Positions 1-7,029 of a stretch of DNA of 12,729 nt are shown one piece after another (positions within the stretch are counted from its first letter, which is position 1; every line of letters begins with the position of its first letter). The position numbers and the translations under genes were made by a program. The stretch covers positions 1-12,729 of the forward strand of contig JAPKZE010000315.1 of assembly GCA_026393955.1 (NCBI GenBank), read 5' to 3'. The stretch is from Candidatus Aminicenantota bacterium. GTDB lineage: Bacteria > Acidobacteriota > Aminicenantia > Aminicenantales > Saccharicenantaceae. Below the pieces are notes generated by a model. The model was not told the DNA's origin and ran no database searches. It saw only the letters and a list, made by a program, of their open reading frames with translations.

Positions 1-24
1 TTCGGGGCGCTCGGTCTTTTTCAT
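1..24 (-). CDS. Start of a leftward gene cut off by the window edge
   Basis: Only eight codons are visible (M-K-K-T-E-R-P-E), so the product cannot be named. Three things argue for a real start. A perfect AAGGAGG Shine-Dalgarno site lies at 36-42 on the same strand, about 11 nt before the ATG at 24-22. A good promoter lies further upstream at 60-89. The gene is divergent from the purine gene at 148, a usual arrangement for two back-to-back promoters. The alternative is a chance SD plus ATG, but the promoter makes that less likely. Confidence 0.55.
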
Positions 25-59
25 GGTCGGACGGACCTCCTTGGCCGGTCGTCGATCGG

Positions 60-89
60 ATTCTATCAGAATGAAAGCGGATCTCTCAA
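60..89 (-). promoter_or_regulatory. Leftward promoter for the gene at the left edge
   Basis: Read on the minus strand, the -35 is TTGAGA (89-84, five of six consensus bases) and the -10 is TAGAAT (65-60), separated by 18 nt. A TG lies one base before the -10 (extended -10, TGATAGAAT). The predicted transcription start, near 53, would leave a leader of about 28 nt containing the AAGGAGG site. This is a prediction from sequence only. Confidence 0.55.
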
Positions 90-97
90 GGGCGGTT

Positions 98-126
98 TTG
101 ACTTGGCGGGGGGCGTATGCTATCAA
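98..126 (+). promoter_or_regulatory. Promoter for purO and the downstream gene run
   Basis: The -35 is TTGACT (98-103) and the -10 is TATCAA (121-126), with 17 nt between. A TG at 118-119 makes it an extended -10 (TGCTATCAA). The start would fall near 133, just before the GAAAGGA ribosome site at 134-140. It stands back to back with the leftward promoter, the two -35 boxes being only 8 bp apart, so one regulator could affect both. No clear operator palindrome was seen. Confidence 0.55.
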
Positions 127-147
127 TAGGCGCGAAAGGACGGTCCG

Positions 148-882
148 ATGGACGACTCGGCGACGACCCTGGCCTCGCTCGAATACCCCGGACGGCTCAT
201 CGTCATCGGCGCCCCCCCCGGGGGCGGGCAGGCCGTGATCGTCTACGCCATCACCGGGCGCTCGCCCTCGAGCCAGGCCCGGAAGCTGGTCCGCCGCGAC
301 GGGGGGATCTGGGTCCAGCCGACCGACGAAGCGACCCTGAAACAGGGGAACGTCGATCTCCTCGTCTATCCGGCCGTCCTGTTCGGCCGGGACGGCCTGG
401 CCGTGTCCAACGGACGGCAGACGGCCGACGTGCGCGACCGCCTCGATTCCGGTCTCGGGCCGGCGGGGGTGCTGGCCGCGGCCCTAGCGACTTGGGACTT
501 CGAACCCGATGCCCCCATCTACACGCCGCGCATCAGCGGCTGTCTCGCCGGCGGGGGCGCCGGGCTGAGCGTGGTCCGGCGGGGGCCTTCGGGCCAGAGC
601 CTGCGGAGCTACTTCGAAGTCGGCTTGCGGGCGGGGGAGGGGAGGCTCGTGTCCACATACGAGGGCCCGAATGCCGACCCGCTGCCCGGCTTCAGCGGCG
701 AACCCCGCTTCGTCGCCGTCACCGGCTCCACGGCCGCCGAGACCGCCGAGGAGATCTACCGGAGCCTCGGCCCCGGGCCGTCGGGAAAGGATTTCCGCGT
801 CGCCGTCGCCTGCCTGTCCGTCAGGCCCGGACATCCCGATGGGGCCGACGTCCACATCATCAACCGGCACGAAAGGACATGA
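148..882 (+). CDS. purO: PurO-type IMP cyclohydrolase
   Basis: This 244-residue protein is predicted to close the ring of FAICAR to give IMP, the last step of purine synthesis, in the cytoplasm. It belongs to the archaeal-type PurO family (IMP_cyclohyd, Ntn-hydrolase-like fold), not the MGS-like N-terminal half of ordinary PurH. Visible family motifs are YPGRLIVIG (13-21), YAITGRSPSSQAR (33-45), VSNGRQTADV (86-95), DAPIYTPRISG (121-131) and TYEGPNADPLPGFSGEP (170-186). The archaeal enzymes are about 200 residues; the extra length is mainly at the ends. The ATG has GAAAGGA 7 nt upstream and a promoter at 98-126. The gene stops 4 nt before the AICAR formyltransferase, which makes its substrate. 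That pairing supports the function strongly. The motifs were recognised from memory of the family, not from an alignment. Confidence 0.92.
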   Translation: MDDSATTLASLEYPGRLIVIGAPPGGGQAVIVYAITGRSPSSQARKLVRRDGGIWVQPTDEATLKQGNVDLLVYPAVLFGRDGLAVSNGRQTADVRDRLDSGLGPAGVLAAALATWDFEPDAPIYTPRISGCLAGGGAGLSVVRRGPSGQSLRSYFEVGLRAGEGRLVSTYEGPNADPLPGFSGEPRFVAVTGSTAAETAEEIYRSLGPGPSGKDFRVAVACLSVRPGHPDGADVHIINRHERT

Positions 883-886
883 TCGC

Positions 887-1966
887 ATGAGCAAGCCCGA
901 GCGCACCGCGCGCAGCCAGTACCTGACCAAGGTCCGGGAGGATTTCCCGGATACGCTCCCGTTGGGCGAGGACACGTTCGTCAAGAAATTCCCGATGCGC
1001 TACGGCGAGAATCCCGGCTATCCGGCGGCCTTTTATCAGGAGGCCGGCGCCTCCGGACCGAACATGGGCCATCTGGAGATCCTGCAGGAGGGCACGAAAG
1101 GCCTGAGCTACATCAACGTCGGGGACATGGACCTCGGGCAGCGCCTGGCCGGCAAGCTCATGCAGGTCTTCCCGGGCCGTCACGCCTGCGTCATCATCAA
1201 GCACGAGATGCCGAGCGGCGTCGCCCTGGGCGACGATCCGGTCGGCACGTTCGAGAAGGCCTGGAAGTGCGACGCGCTGTCCAATTTCGGCGGCGTCGAC
1301 GTCTTCAGCTATACCGTCACCGCGCCGCTGGCGCGGCTCCTCGTCGAGAGCCCGCGCAACGTGGAGGTCGTCTACGCCCCCGACTTCGAGCCCGAGGCGC
1401 TCGAGGTCCTGGCGGCGCGCAAGGTCCTGCGCGTGGTCAAGATGGGCGCGCCGCTCGACGCCCCGGCGATCGACAACGGTCTCGAAGTGAAGCGGGTGGC
1501 CGGCGGTCTGCTCGTCCAGAAGCGCTTCGATTCGAAGATCGTCTCGGCCGACTCGGTCGACGTCGTCTCGGTAAGGAAGCCGGCGGCCGGGGAGGTCCAG
1601 GCGGCCCTGTTCACCTGGACGGTGGCCTGTTTCACCAGGTCCAACGCGGTCGTCATCGGGACGGCCGACAAGACCCACGGCATCGGATCGGGCCAGCGCA
1701 GCCGCATCGACGCCGCCGAGGACGCCATCCGGCTGTCCCGCCGCGGCTACGGCCCCGAGGGCTGCGTCCTGGCGTCGGACGCCTTCATGCCTTTCCCCGA
1801 CGTCGTCGAGCTGGCGGGAAAGCACGGCATCAAGGCCATTATCTACCCGCTGGGATCGGTCAAGGACCAGGAGGTCATCGACAAGGCCAACGAGCTGGGA
1901 TTGGCCATGATCATCACCCGGAAGCCGGGCGAGCTCGATTCGGAGCGCTGCTTCCTCCACCGGTGA
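887..1966 (+). CDS. purH: Stand-alone AICAR formyltransferase (PurH C-terminal half)
   Basis: The enzyme transfers a formyl group from 10-formyl-tetrahydrofolate to AICAR, giving FAICAR, the ninth step of IMP synthesis. The 359-residue protein corresponds only to the transformylase part of bifunctional PurH. It has MRYGENP (37-43), GLSYINVGDMD (72-82), the active-site Lys105-His106 in IIKHEMPSGVALG, FGGVDVFS (134-141), SNAVVIG (252-258), GIGSGQRSRID (265-275) and ASDAFMPFPD (296-305). The usual KHANPCG motif is altered to KHEMPSG, though the Lys-His pair is kept. There is no room for an IMP cyclohydrolase domain; the PurO gene 4 nt upstream supplies that step. The ATG at 887 was chosen because GAAAGGA lies at 871-877 with good spacing. 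The longer reading back to 671 would overlap purO and has no homology. Confidence 0.94.
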   Translation: MSKPERTARSQYLTKVREDFPDTLPLGEDTFVKKFPMRYGENPGYPAAFYQEAGASGPNMGHLEILQEGTKGLSYINVGDMDLGQRLAGKLMQVFPGRHACVIIKHEMPSGVALGDDPVGTFEKAWKCDALSNFGGVDVFSYTVTAPLARLLVESPRNVEVVYAPDFEPEALEVLAARKVLRVVKMGAPLDAPAIDNGLEVKRVAGGLLVQKRFDSKIVSADSVDVVSVRKPAAGEVQAALFTWTVACFTRSNAVVIGTADKTHGIGSGQRSRIDAAEDAIRLSRRGYGPEGCVLASDAFMPFPDVVELAGKHGIKAIIYPLGSVKDQEVIDKANELGLAMIITRKPGELDSERCFLHR

Positions 1967-1999
1967 GGACGAGCGTCATCCGCCCCGGCCTGTTTTGCC

Positions 2000-3397
2000 A
2001 TGAGTAGAAGAACCGTTCGAACGATCTGCGCCCTGGCCCTCGCCCTGATCGCTGCGGCCTGCTCGCGGCCCGGTCCGGGCGGGTCCGGCGAGGTCCGGGC
2101 GGCCATCGAAAATCTCCGGGAGACCGGACTGGCCCGCGAGCGGGCGTATGCCTTCCTCGAGAGGATCACCTCGGCCGGACCCCGCTTGACGGGCTCGGCC
2201 CAGGCCGCGGCGGCCGTCGAGGTCACGCGGCAGATCATGGAGGAGCTCGGCTTCGAGCGCGTCCACACCGAACCGGTCGAGGTCGGGCATTGGGTCCGCG
2301 GCGACGTCGAGCGGGCCGTGCTCGCCGCTCCGCCGTCCGGGACCGCCGTCCCGCTCGCGGTCTGCGCGCTCGGCGGAAGTGTCGGGACCCCGGCCGCAGG
2401 CCTCACCGCTCCCGTCATCGAAGTCCGGTCCCTCGACGAGGTCGCCTCCCTCGGGGAGGCCGTCAAGGGCCGGATCGTCTTTTACAACAGGCCTATGGAC
2501 CGGCGCACGCCGGAGCCGTTCGCGGCCTACGGCGCGGCCGCCGACCAGCGCGTCGGAGGGGCTTCGGCGGCCGCCCGCCAGGGCGCGGTCGCCGTCCTCG
2601 TCCGCTCGCTCACGTTCCGGACGGACCGTTATCCGCACACGGGCATGCTGCGCTATGATCCCGGCGCTCCCCGCATTCCCGCGGCCGCCGTCAGCACCTC
2701 GGACGCCGACCTCCTGAGCGCGCTCCTTAAAAAGGAGCAGGAGGTCTCGGTGACGCTTCGCCTGGACTGCCGCGACGAGGGCCGGGTCGTCTCGGCCAAC
2801 GTCGTCGGCGAGCTCACGGGCAGCGAGCGTCCCGACGAGATCGTCCTCGTCGGCGGGCACCTCGACAGCTGGGATCTCGGCACCGGAGCCCACGACGACG
2901 CGGCCGGCTGTGCCGCCGCCCTGGAGGCCGTGGCCCTGCTCAAGGACATCGGCGCGAGGCCGCGCCGAACGGTCCGGGCGGTGCTGTTCATGGACGAGGA
3001 GTTCGGCGGAACGGGCGGCCGGGCCTACGCCGCTTCGGCGCTGAGGGCGGGCGAACGGCATCTCGTCGCCGCCGAATCGGACCGCGGCGGCTTCGTTCCG
3101 GTCGGCCTGGCCGTCGGAGGCCGGGAGGCCGGGGCCCGCACGCGGGTGGCCGCTTACGCGGACCTGCTCAGACCGCTCGGCGTGTCGTTCATCGTCCCCG
3201 GCGGGGGAGGGGTCGATGTCGCCCCGCTCATTCAGGGCGGGGCCGTCCCGGCCGCCGTCATGGTCAACGCCCAGCCCTACTTCGACGTCCACCATTCGGC
3301 CCTCGATGTCGCGTCCAGCGTCCACCCCCGCGAGCTCGAGCTCCAGGCGGTCATTCTGGCCGCGCTCGCCCATATCCTGGCCCAGGAAGGGATCTGA
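2000..3397 (+). CDS. M28-family zinc metallopeptidase, predicted lipoprotein
   Basis: Predicted exported aminopeptidase or carboxypeptidase-Q-like enzyme, 465 residues, with two active-site zinc ions. The N-terminus is a lipoprotein signal: positive MSRRTVR, a hydrophobic stretch (about 8-20), then Cys21 in IAAAC, so it is probably membrane-anchored outside the cytoplasm. The -3 residue is Ala, a slightly weak lipobox. A PA-like insert probably spans about 110-260. The M28 core has GGHLDSWD (His287), GAHDDAAG (Asp299), MDEEFGG (Glu333-Glu334), AESDRGG (Asp361) and FDVHHSALDV (His431-432). In the last motif the common Asp-Thr is Asp-Val. The gene lies 33 nt after purH and 16 nt before a glucanotransferase, with no obvious role in either pathway. 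No clear ribosome site precedes the ATG; it was chosen because the signal peptide starts there. The substrate is unknown. Confidence 0.92.
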   Translation: MSRRTVRTICALALALIAAACSRPGPGGSGEVRAAIENLRETGLARERAYAFLERITSAGPRLTGSAQAAAAVEVTRQIMEELGFERVHTEPVEVGHWVRGDVERAVLAAPPSGTAVPLAVCALGGSVGTPAAGLTAPVIEVRSLDEVASLGEAVKGRIVFYNRPMDRRTPEPFAAYGAAADQRVGGASAAARQGAVAVLVRSLTFRTDRYPHTGMLRYDPGAPRIPAAAVSTSDADLLSALLKKEQEVSVTLRLDCRDEGRVVSANVVGELTGSERPDEIVLVGGHLDSWDLGTGAHDDAAGCAAALEAVALLKDIGARPRRTVRAVLFMDEEFGGTGGRAYAASALRAGERHLVAAESDRGGFVPVGLAVGGREAGARTRVAAYADLLRPLGVSFIVPGGGGVDVAPLIQGGAVPAAVMVNAQPYFDVHHSALDVASSVHPRELELQAVILAALAHILAQEGI

Positions 3398-3413
3398 GTA
3401 TCCGGGAGAGCTC

Positions 3414-5387
3414 ATGAACGACCTCGTCTTGCTCTTCGCCGTCCACAACCATCAGCCCGTCGGGAACTTCCCTTCGATCTTCAAGTCGGCGTTCAAGGAC
3501 TGCTACCGGCCGCTCCTCGAAGGCCTGGCCGGACACCCGGGCTTCCGCTTCGCCCTGCACTTTTCGGGGCCCCTTTGGGAATACATGGAGAAGAACGAAC
3601 GGACCTGCTGGGACCTCGTCCGGGAGCTGGCCGGCCGGGGCCAGGTCGAGCTCCTCAGCGGCGGTTTCTACGAGCCCGTCCTCTCCGTCATCCCCGAAGA
3701 GGACCGGATCGGCCAGGTCCGCATGATGAACGATTTCCTGGCCGAGAGCTTCGGGCAGCGGCCGCGGGGCCTGTGGCTGACCGAGCGGGTCTGGGAGCCC
3801 GGCCTGCCCAAGTCCCTGGCGGCGGCGGGCATCGAGTACACCCTGCTCGACGAGGAGCACTTCCATTACGCGGGCGTCCGCGACCTGGCCACGACCTACG
3901 TCACCGAGGACGAGGGCCGGAGGCTGCGGGTCTTCCCGATCGACAAGACCCTGCGCTATTACATCCCGTTCCATTCCCTCGAAGACATCGAGATCTATCT
4001 CGACCGCGTCCGCGACGGCGGAGGCACGGCCATCCTCGGCGACGACGGCGAGAAGTTCGGCGTCTGGCCGGGCACGCACAAGTGGGTTTACGAGGACGGC
4101 TGGCTCCAGAAGTTCCTGGCCTTCATCGACGACCGGGGGATCCGGACCATGTCCTTCTCCGAATACCTCGACACCCATCCGCCGGCCGGACGGGTCTACC
4201 TCCCGCCCGCCTCCTACGAGGAGATGATGGAGTGGGTCCTCGAGCCCGACGATCAGGCGGCCTTGAAGAAGCTCAAAGCCGCGGCCGGGCCGGAGGCGCG
4301 GCGCTTCCTGCGGGGCGGCTTCTTCCGCGATTTCTTCCGCAAGTACCCGGAGGCCAACCACCTTCACAAGAGGATGCTCATGGTCTCCGCGGCGGTCCGT
4401 TCGGCCGGCGGTCCCGGCGAGGCCCTCCGGGACCTCTACAAAGGGCAGTGCAACGATCCTTATTGGCACGGCGTCTTCGGCGGCCTCTACCTGCCTCATC
4501 TGCGGGAAGCCGTCTATCACCATCTGCTCGAGGCCGAAAAGAAGACCCCGGACCCGGCCGGCTGGCAGGTCCTCGACTTCGACTGCGACGGCCGGGACGA
4601 GCTCGTCTTCCGGGACCGGACCTTCGGCCTCCTGGTCCGGCCGGCCGCCGGCGGGACACTGGCTGAGATCGACTATCGGCCCTGGTCCCGCAATCTCTCG
4701 GACGTTCTCGGCCGCCGTCGCGAGGCCTACCACCGGGCGCCGGACGAGAGCGGGACGGCGGACGAAGGGACGGGGAAAAGCATCCACGAGCTCGGAAAGA
4801 AGCTGCCGCCCGAGGCCGCGGAACTGACGCGCTACGACTGGCACCCGCGCCTCTCGCTCATCGACCACTTTTTCCGCCCCGGGACGACCCCCGAGGAATT
4901 CCGCAGGGCCGATTTCCAGGAGCAGGGGGACTTCGTCGGCGGAGCGTTCTCTGGCGATGTCTCCGGCCGGAAGCTCCGGCTGGAACGCCGGGGCGCCGTT
5001 TGGGCCGGGGAGGAGAAGGTCCCCGTGGCCGTCCGCAAGACGGTCGCGTGCGCCGACGGGGTCCTCCGCGTCGATATCGAGGTCGAGAACCTGTCCGGGC
5101 GGCCGCTGGCCATGACCTACGGGTCGGAGTGGAACGTCCTGGCCTTCCCCCACGAGATCGAGCTCCGGGGACCGGAGGGCGCGGCCCTCTACGGAGGGGC
5201 CATCCTGTTCGAGCCCGAGGCGGCCGACGCCGTCTGGTCGTTCGCCCTGCGGACGCTCTCCCAATCCGAGGAGGGATTTGATATAATCCACCAAGGGTAC
5301 TGCCTCTGTCCGGTCTGGTCGGCGATCCTGGCCGGGAAGGGAACGAAGCGTCTGTCCGTCATCTTCAAGGAGCGTAATGTCCGATAG
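3414..5387 (+). CDS. GH57 4-alpha-glucanotransferase
   Basis: This 657-residue cytoplasmic enzyme cuts alpha-1,4-glucan chains and joins the fragment to another chain, reshaping maltodextrins and glycogen. It matches the Thermococcus litoralis 4-alpha-glucanotransferase type along its whole length. There is a GH57 (beta/alpha)7 catalytic domain (about 1-290), a helical middle domain (DUF1925 type, about 300-400) and a beta-rich C-terminal domain (DUF1926 type, about 410-657). Motifs include HNHQPVGN (11-18), the nucleophile Glu124 in WLTERVWEP, the acid/base Asp211 in GDDGEKFGVWPGT, HKRMLMVS (from about 317), GQCNDPYWHGVFGG (from about 343), SIHELGKK (from about 455) and TLSQSEEGFD (from about 615). 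Several related GH57 proteins are called alpha-amylases, so some hydrolysis is possible. There is no signal peptide. The ATG has GGGAGAG close upstream. The last 11 nt overlap the branching enzyme gene. Confidence 0.94.
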   Translation: MNDLVLLFAVHNHQPVGNFPSIFKSAFKDCYRPLLEGLAGHPGFRFALHFSGPLWEYMEKNERTCWDLVRELAGRGQVELLSGGFYEPVLSVIPEEDRIGQVRMMNDFLAESFGQRPRGLWLTERVWEPGLPKSLAAAGIEYTLLDEEHFHYAGVRDLATTYVTEDEGRRLRVFPIDKTLRYYIPFHSLEDIEIYLDRVRDGGGTAILGDDGEKFGVWPGTHKWVYEDGWLQKFLAFIDDRGIRTMSFSEYLDTHPPAGRVYLPPASYEEMMEWVLEPDDQAALKKLKAAAGPEARRFLRGGFFRDFFRKYPEANHLHKRMLMVSAAVRSAGGPGEALRDLYKGQCNDPYWHGVFGGLYLPHLREAVYHHLLEAEKKTPDPAGWQVLDFDCDGRDELVFRDRTFGLLVRPAAGGTLAEIDYRPWSRNLSDVLGRRREAYHRAPDESGTADEGTGKSIHELGKKLPPEAAELTRYDWHPRLSLIDHFFRPGTTPEEFRRADFQEQGDFVGGAFSGDVSGRKLRLERRGAVWAGEEKVPVAVRKTVACADGVLRVDIEVENLSGRPLAMTYGSEWNVLAFPHEIELRGPEGAALYGGAILFEPEAADAVWSFALRTLSQSEEGFDIIHQGYCLCPVWSAILAGKGTKRLSVIFKERNVR

Positions 5388-7029
5388 GTCCTTCACCCTG
5401 GTCCTCCACAGCCACATCCCGTACGTCCTGGCCCACGGCAGCTGGCCGCACGGGATGGATTGGCTTTATGAGGCCGCCGCTGAGACCTACATGCCCCTCC
5501 TCGACGTCTTCGAGCGCCTGGCCGCGGAGGGCATCCCGGCCCGGACCAACGTCAGCTTCACGCCCGTCCTGATGGAGCAGCTCAAGGACCCGGGCTTCAT
5601 CGCGGGCTTCGACGAATACCTGACGATGAAGATCGAGATCGCCCGCCGCGACCGGGACTATTTCGACCGGACCGGCAACACGGACCTCCGGCCGCTGACC
5701 GATTTCTGGGAGAATTGGTACCGCAAGGTCCTCGGGGACTTCCACGGCCGCTGTCACGGCGACATCATCGACGGCTTCCGTTCCCTCCAGGACCGCGGCC
5801 AGATCGAGGTCCTCACCTCGGGGGCGACCCACGGCTATTTCCCGCTCCTCTCCCGGGACGAGAGCGTCCGCCAGCAGGTCCGGCAGGGCCGGCACACCTA
5901 CCGCAAGCATTTCGGCCGCGAGCCCCGCGGCTTCTGGATCCCAGAGTGCGCCTACCGGCCCGGCTATGCCTGGAAGAACCCCCTCGGGGACGGTGAGCCG
6001 TACGCCCGTCTCGGCGTCGACGAGATCCTGGGGCAGGAAGGGCTGGGCTATTTCTTCGTCGACTCCCACCTGCTCAAGGGAGGCGAGGCCAAGGGCGTCT
6101 ATATCGACCGTTTCCCCGGGCTGAAGCTCCTCTGGGAAAAGTTCCGGGACGCCTACAAGCCGGCCGAGGAGCTGCCGAACGACGCCTATTCCGCCTACCT
6201 GGCCCACCCCTCGCACGTCCCGTTCTTCGCCCGGGACGATGTTTCCGGCTCGCAGGTCTGGAGCCGCCACATGGGCTACCCCGGCGACGGCGGATACCTC
6301 GAATTCCACAAGAAGCACTTCCCCGGCGGCATGCGCTACTGGAGGATCACTTCGAGCGACGCCGACCTGGGCCTCAAGAAACCTTACGATCCGGCCCCGA
6401 TCCGCGAGCGGCTCGAGGGCCACGCCGAGCATTTCGTCTCGGTCCTCGAGGCGACGCTGGCCGGCCGCGCCTCGGGCTCGATCGTGGCCCTCTACGACAC
6501 CGAGCTCTTCGGCCACTGGTGGTTCGAAGGACCGGAGTGGCTCTACCACGTCATCAAAAAGCTCTCGAAAAGCCCGATCGCGCCGATGACCGCGGCCGGC
6601 GTGCTCGATGAGCGCCCGCCCCGATCGGTCATCTCGCTGCCCGAGGGCTCCTGGGGCCAGGGCGGTTTCCACTGGATCTGGCTCAACGACGACACCTCCT
6701 GGATCTGGAAGAAGATCTACCGCATCGAGCAGGCCGCCGCCGCGCTCGAGCCCCGCCTGGCCCGCCTGGACCGGCGCCTGCTCAAGCAGTTCTACCGGGA
6801 GAAGTTCCTGCTCGAGAGCTCCGATTGGCCGTTCCTCATCTCGACCTGGTCGGCCCGCGATTACGCCGAGAACCGGGCCGCCGAGCACTTCGAACGGGCC
6901 TTGACCCTGGCCGGCTGGCTCGAGGCCGGCCGCGCCCTCGGCCCCGCCGAGGAGGCCCTCCTCCGGACCTTCGAGACCGAAGATCATCTTTTCGAAGAAG
7001 TCGTCCTGCCCGATGGAACTGTTATCTAA
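5377..7029 (+). CDS. GH57 1,4-alpha-glucan (glycogen) branching enzyme
   Basis: This enzyme creates alpha-1,6 branches in the glucan made by GlgA. The 550-residue protein has the GH57 catalytic domain followed by the helical DUF1957-type domain. Key sites are HSHIPYV (11-17), TSGATHGYFP (147-156), the nucleophile Glu190 in FWIPECAYRPG, the acid/base Asp374 in YDTELFGHWWFEGPEW, and SSDWPFLIST (481-490). Its length is near that of Thermus thermophilus GH57 branching enzyme (about 520) and the Thermotoga AmyC type. It lacks the C-terminal helix-hairpin-helix tail of the Thermococcus enzyme. The start is well set by AAGGAG at 5367-5372, which lies inside the end of the preceding gene. This is an 11-nt overlap typical of translational coupling. 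The 3' end overlaps glgC by 17 nt. No GH13 GlgB is present in the window, so this is the likely sole local branching enzyme. Confidence 0.94.
   Translation: MSDRSFTLVLHSHIPYVLAHGSWPHGMDWLYEAAAETYMPLLDVFERLAAEGIPARTNVSFTPVLMEQLKDPGFIAGFDEYLTMKIEIARRDRDYFDRTGNTDLRPLTDFWENWYRKVLGDFHGRCHGDIIDGFRSLQDRGQIEVLTSGATHGYFPLLSRDESVRQQVRQGRHTYRKHFGREPRGFWIPECAYRPGYAWKNPLGDGEPYARLGVDEILGQEGLGYFFVDSHLLKGGEAKGVYIDRFPGLKLLWEKFRDAYKPAEELPNDAYSAYLAHPSHVPFFARDDVSGSQVWSRHMGYPGDGGYLEFHKKHFPGGMRYWRITSSDADLGLKKPYDPAPIRERLEGHAEHFVSVLEATLAGRASGSIVALYDTELFGHWWFEGPEWLYHVIKKLSKSPIAPMTAAGVLDERPPRSVISLPEGSWGQGGFHWIWLNDDTSWIWKKIYRIEQAAAALEPRLARLDRRLLKQFYREKFLLESSDWPFLISTWSARDYAENRAAEHFERALTLAGWLEAGRALGPAEEALLRTFETEDHLFEEVVLPDGTVI

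Noticed and set aside
671..886. N-terminal extension of the AICAR formyltransferase
   Set aside because: It would overlap purO by more than 200 nt, is Pro/Arg/Ser-rich, and the ATG at 887 has a good ribosome site.
860..1960. Minus-strand open frame opposite the AICAR formyltransferase
   Set aside because: The plus strand matches a known enzyme end to end; the reverse frame has no homology.
3216..3413. N-terminal extension of the GH57 glucanotransferase
   Set aside because: It overlaps the M28 peptidase end and lacks homology; GH57 proteins begin close to the HNHQP motif, which fits the ATG at 3414.
1976..3448. Minus-strand open frame opposite the M28 peptidase
   Set aside because: The plus strand has a signal peptide and all zinc ligands; the minus frame is low-complexity Arg/Asp/Gly-rich sequence.
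3351..5417. Very long open frame on the minus strand opposite the glucanotransferase
   Set aside because: It is a GC-rich shadow frame. The plus strand shows a full-length GH57 protein with catalytic motifs, while the minus translation has no recognisable domain.
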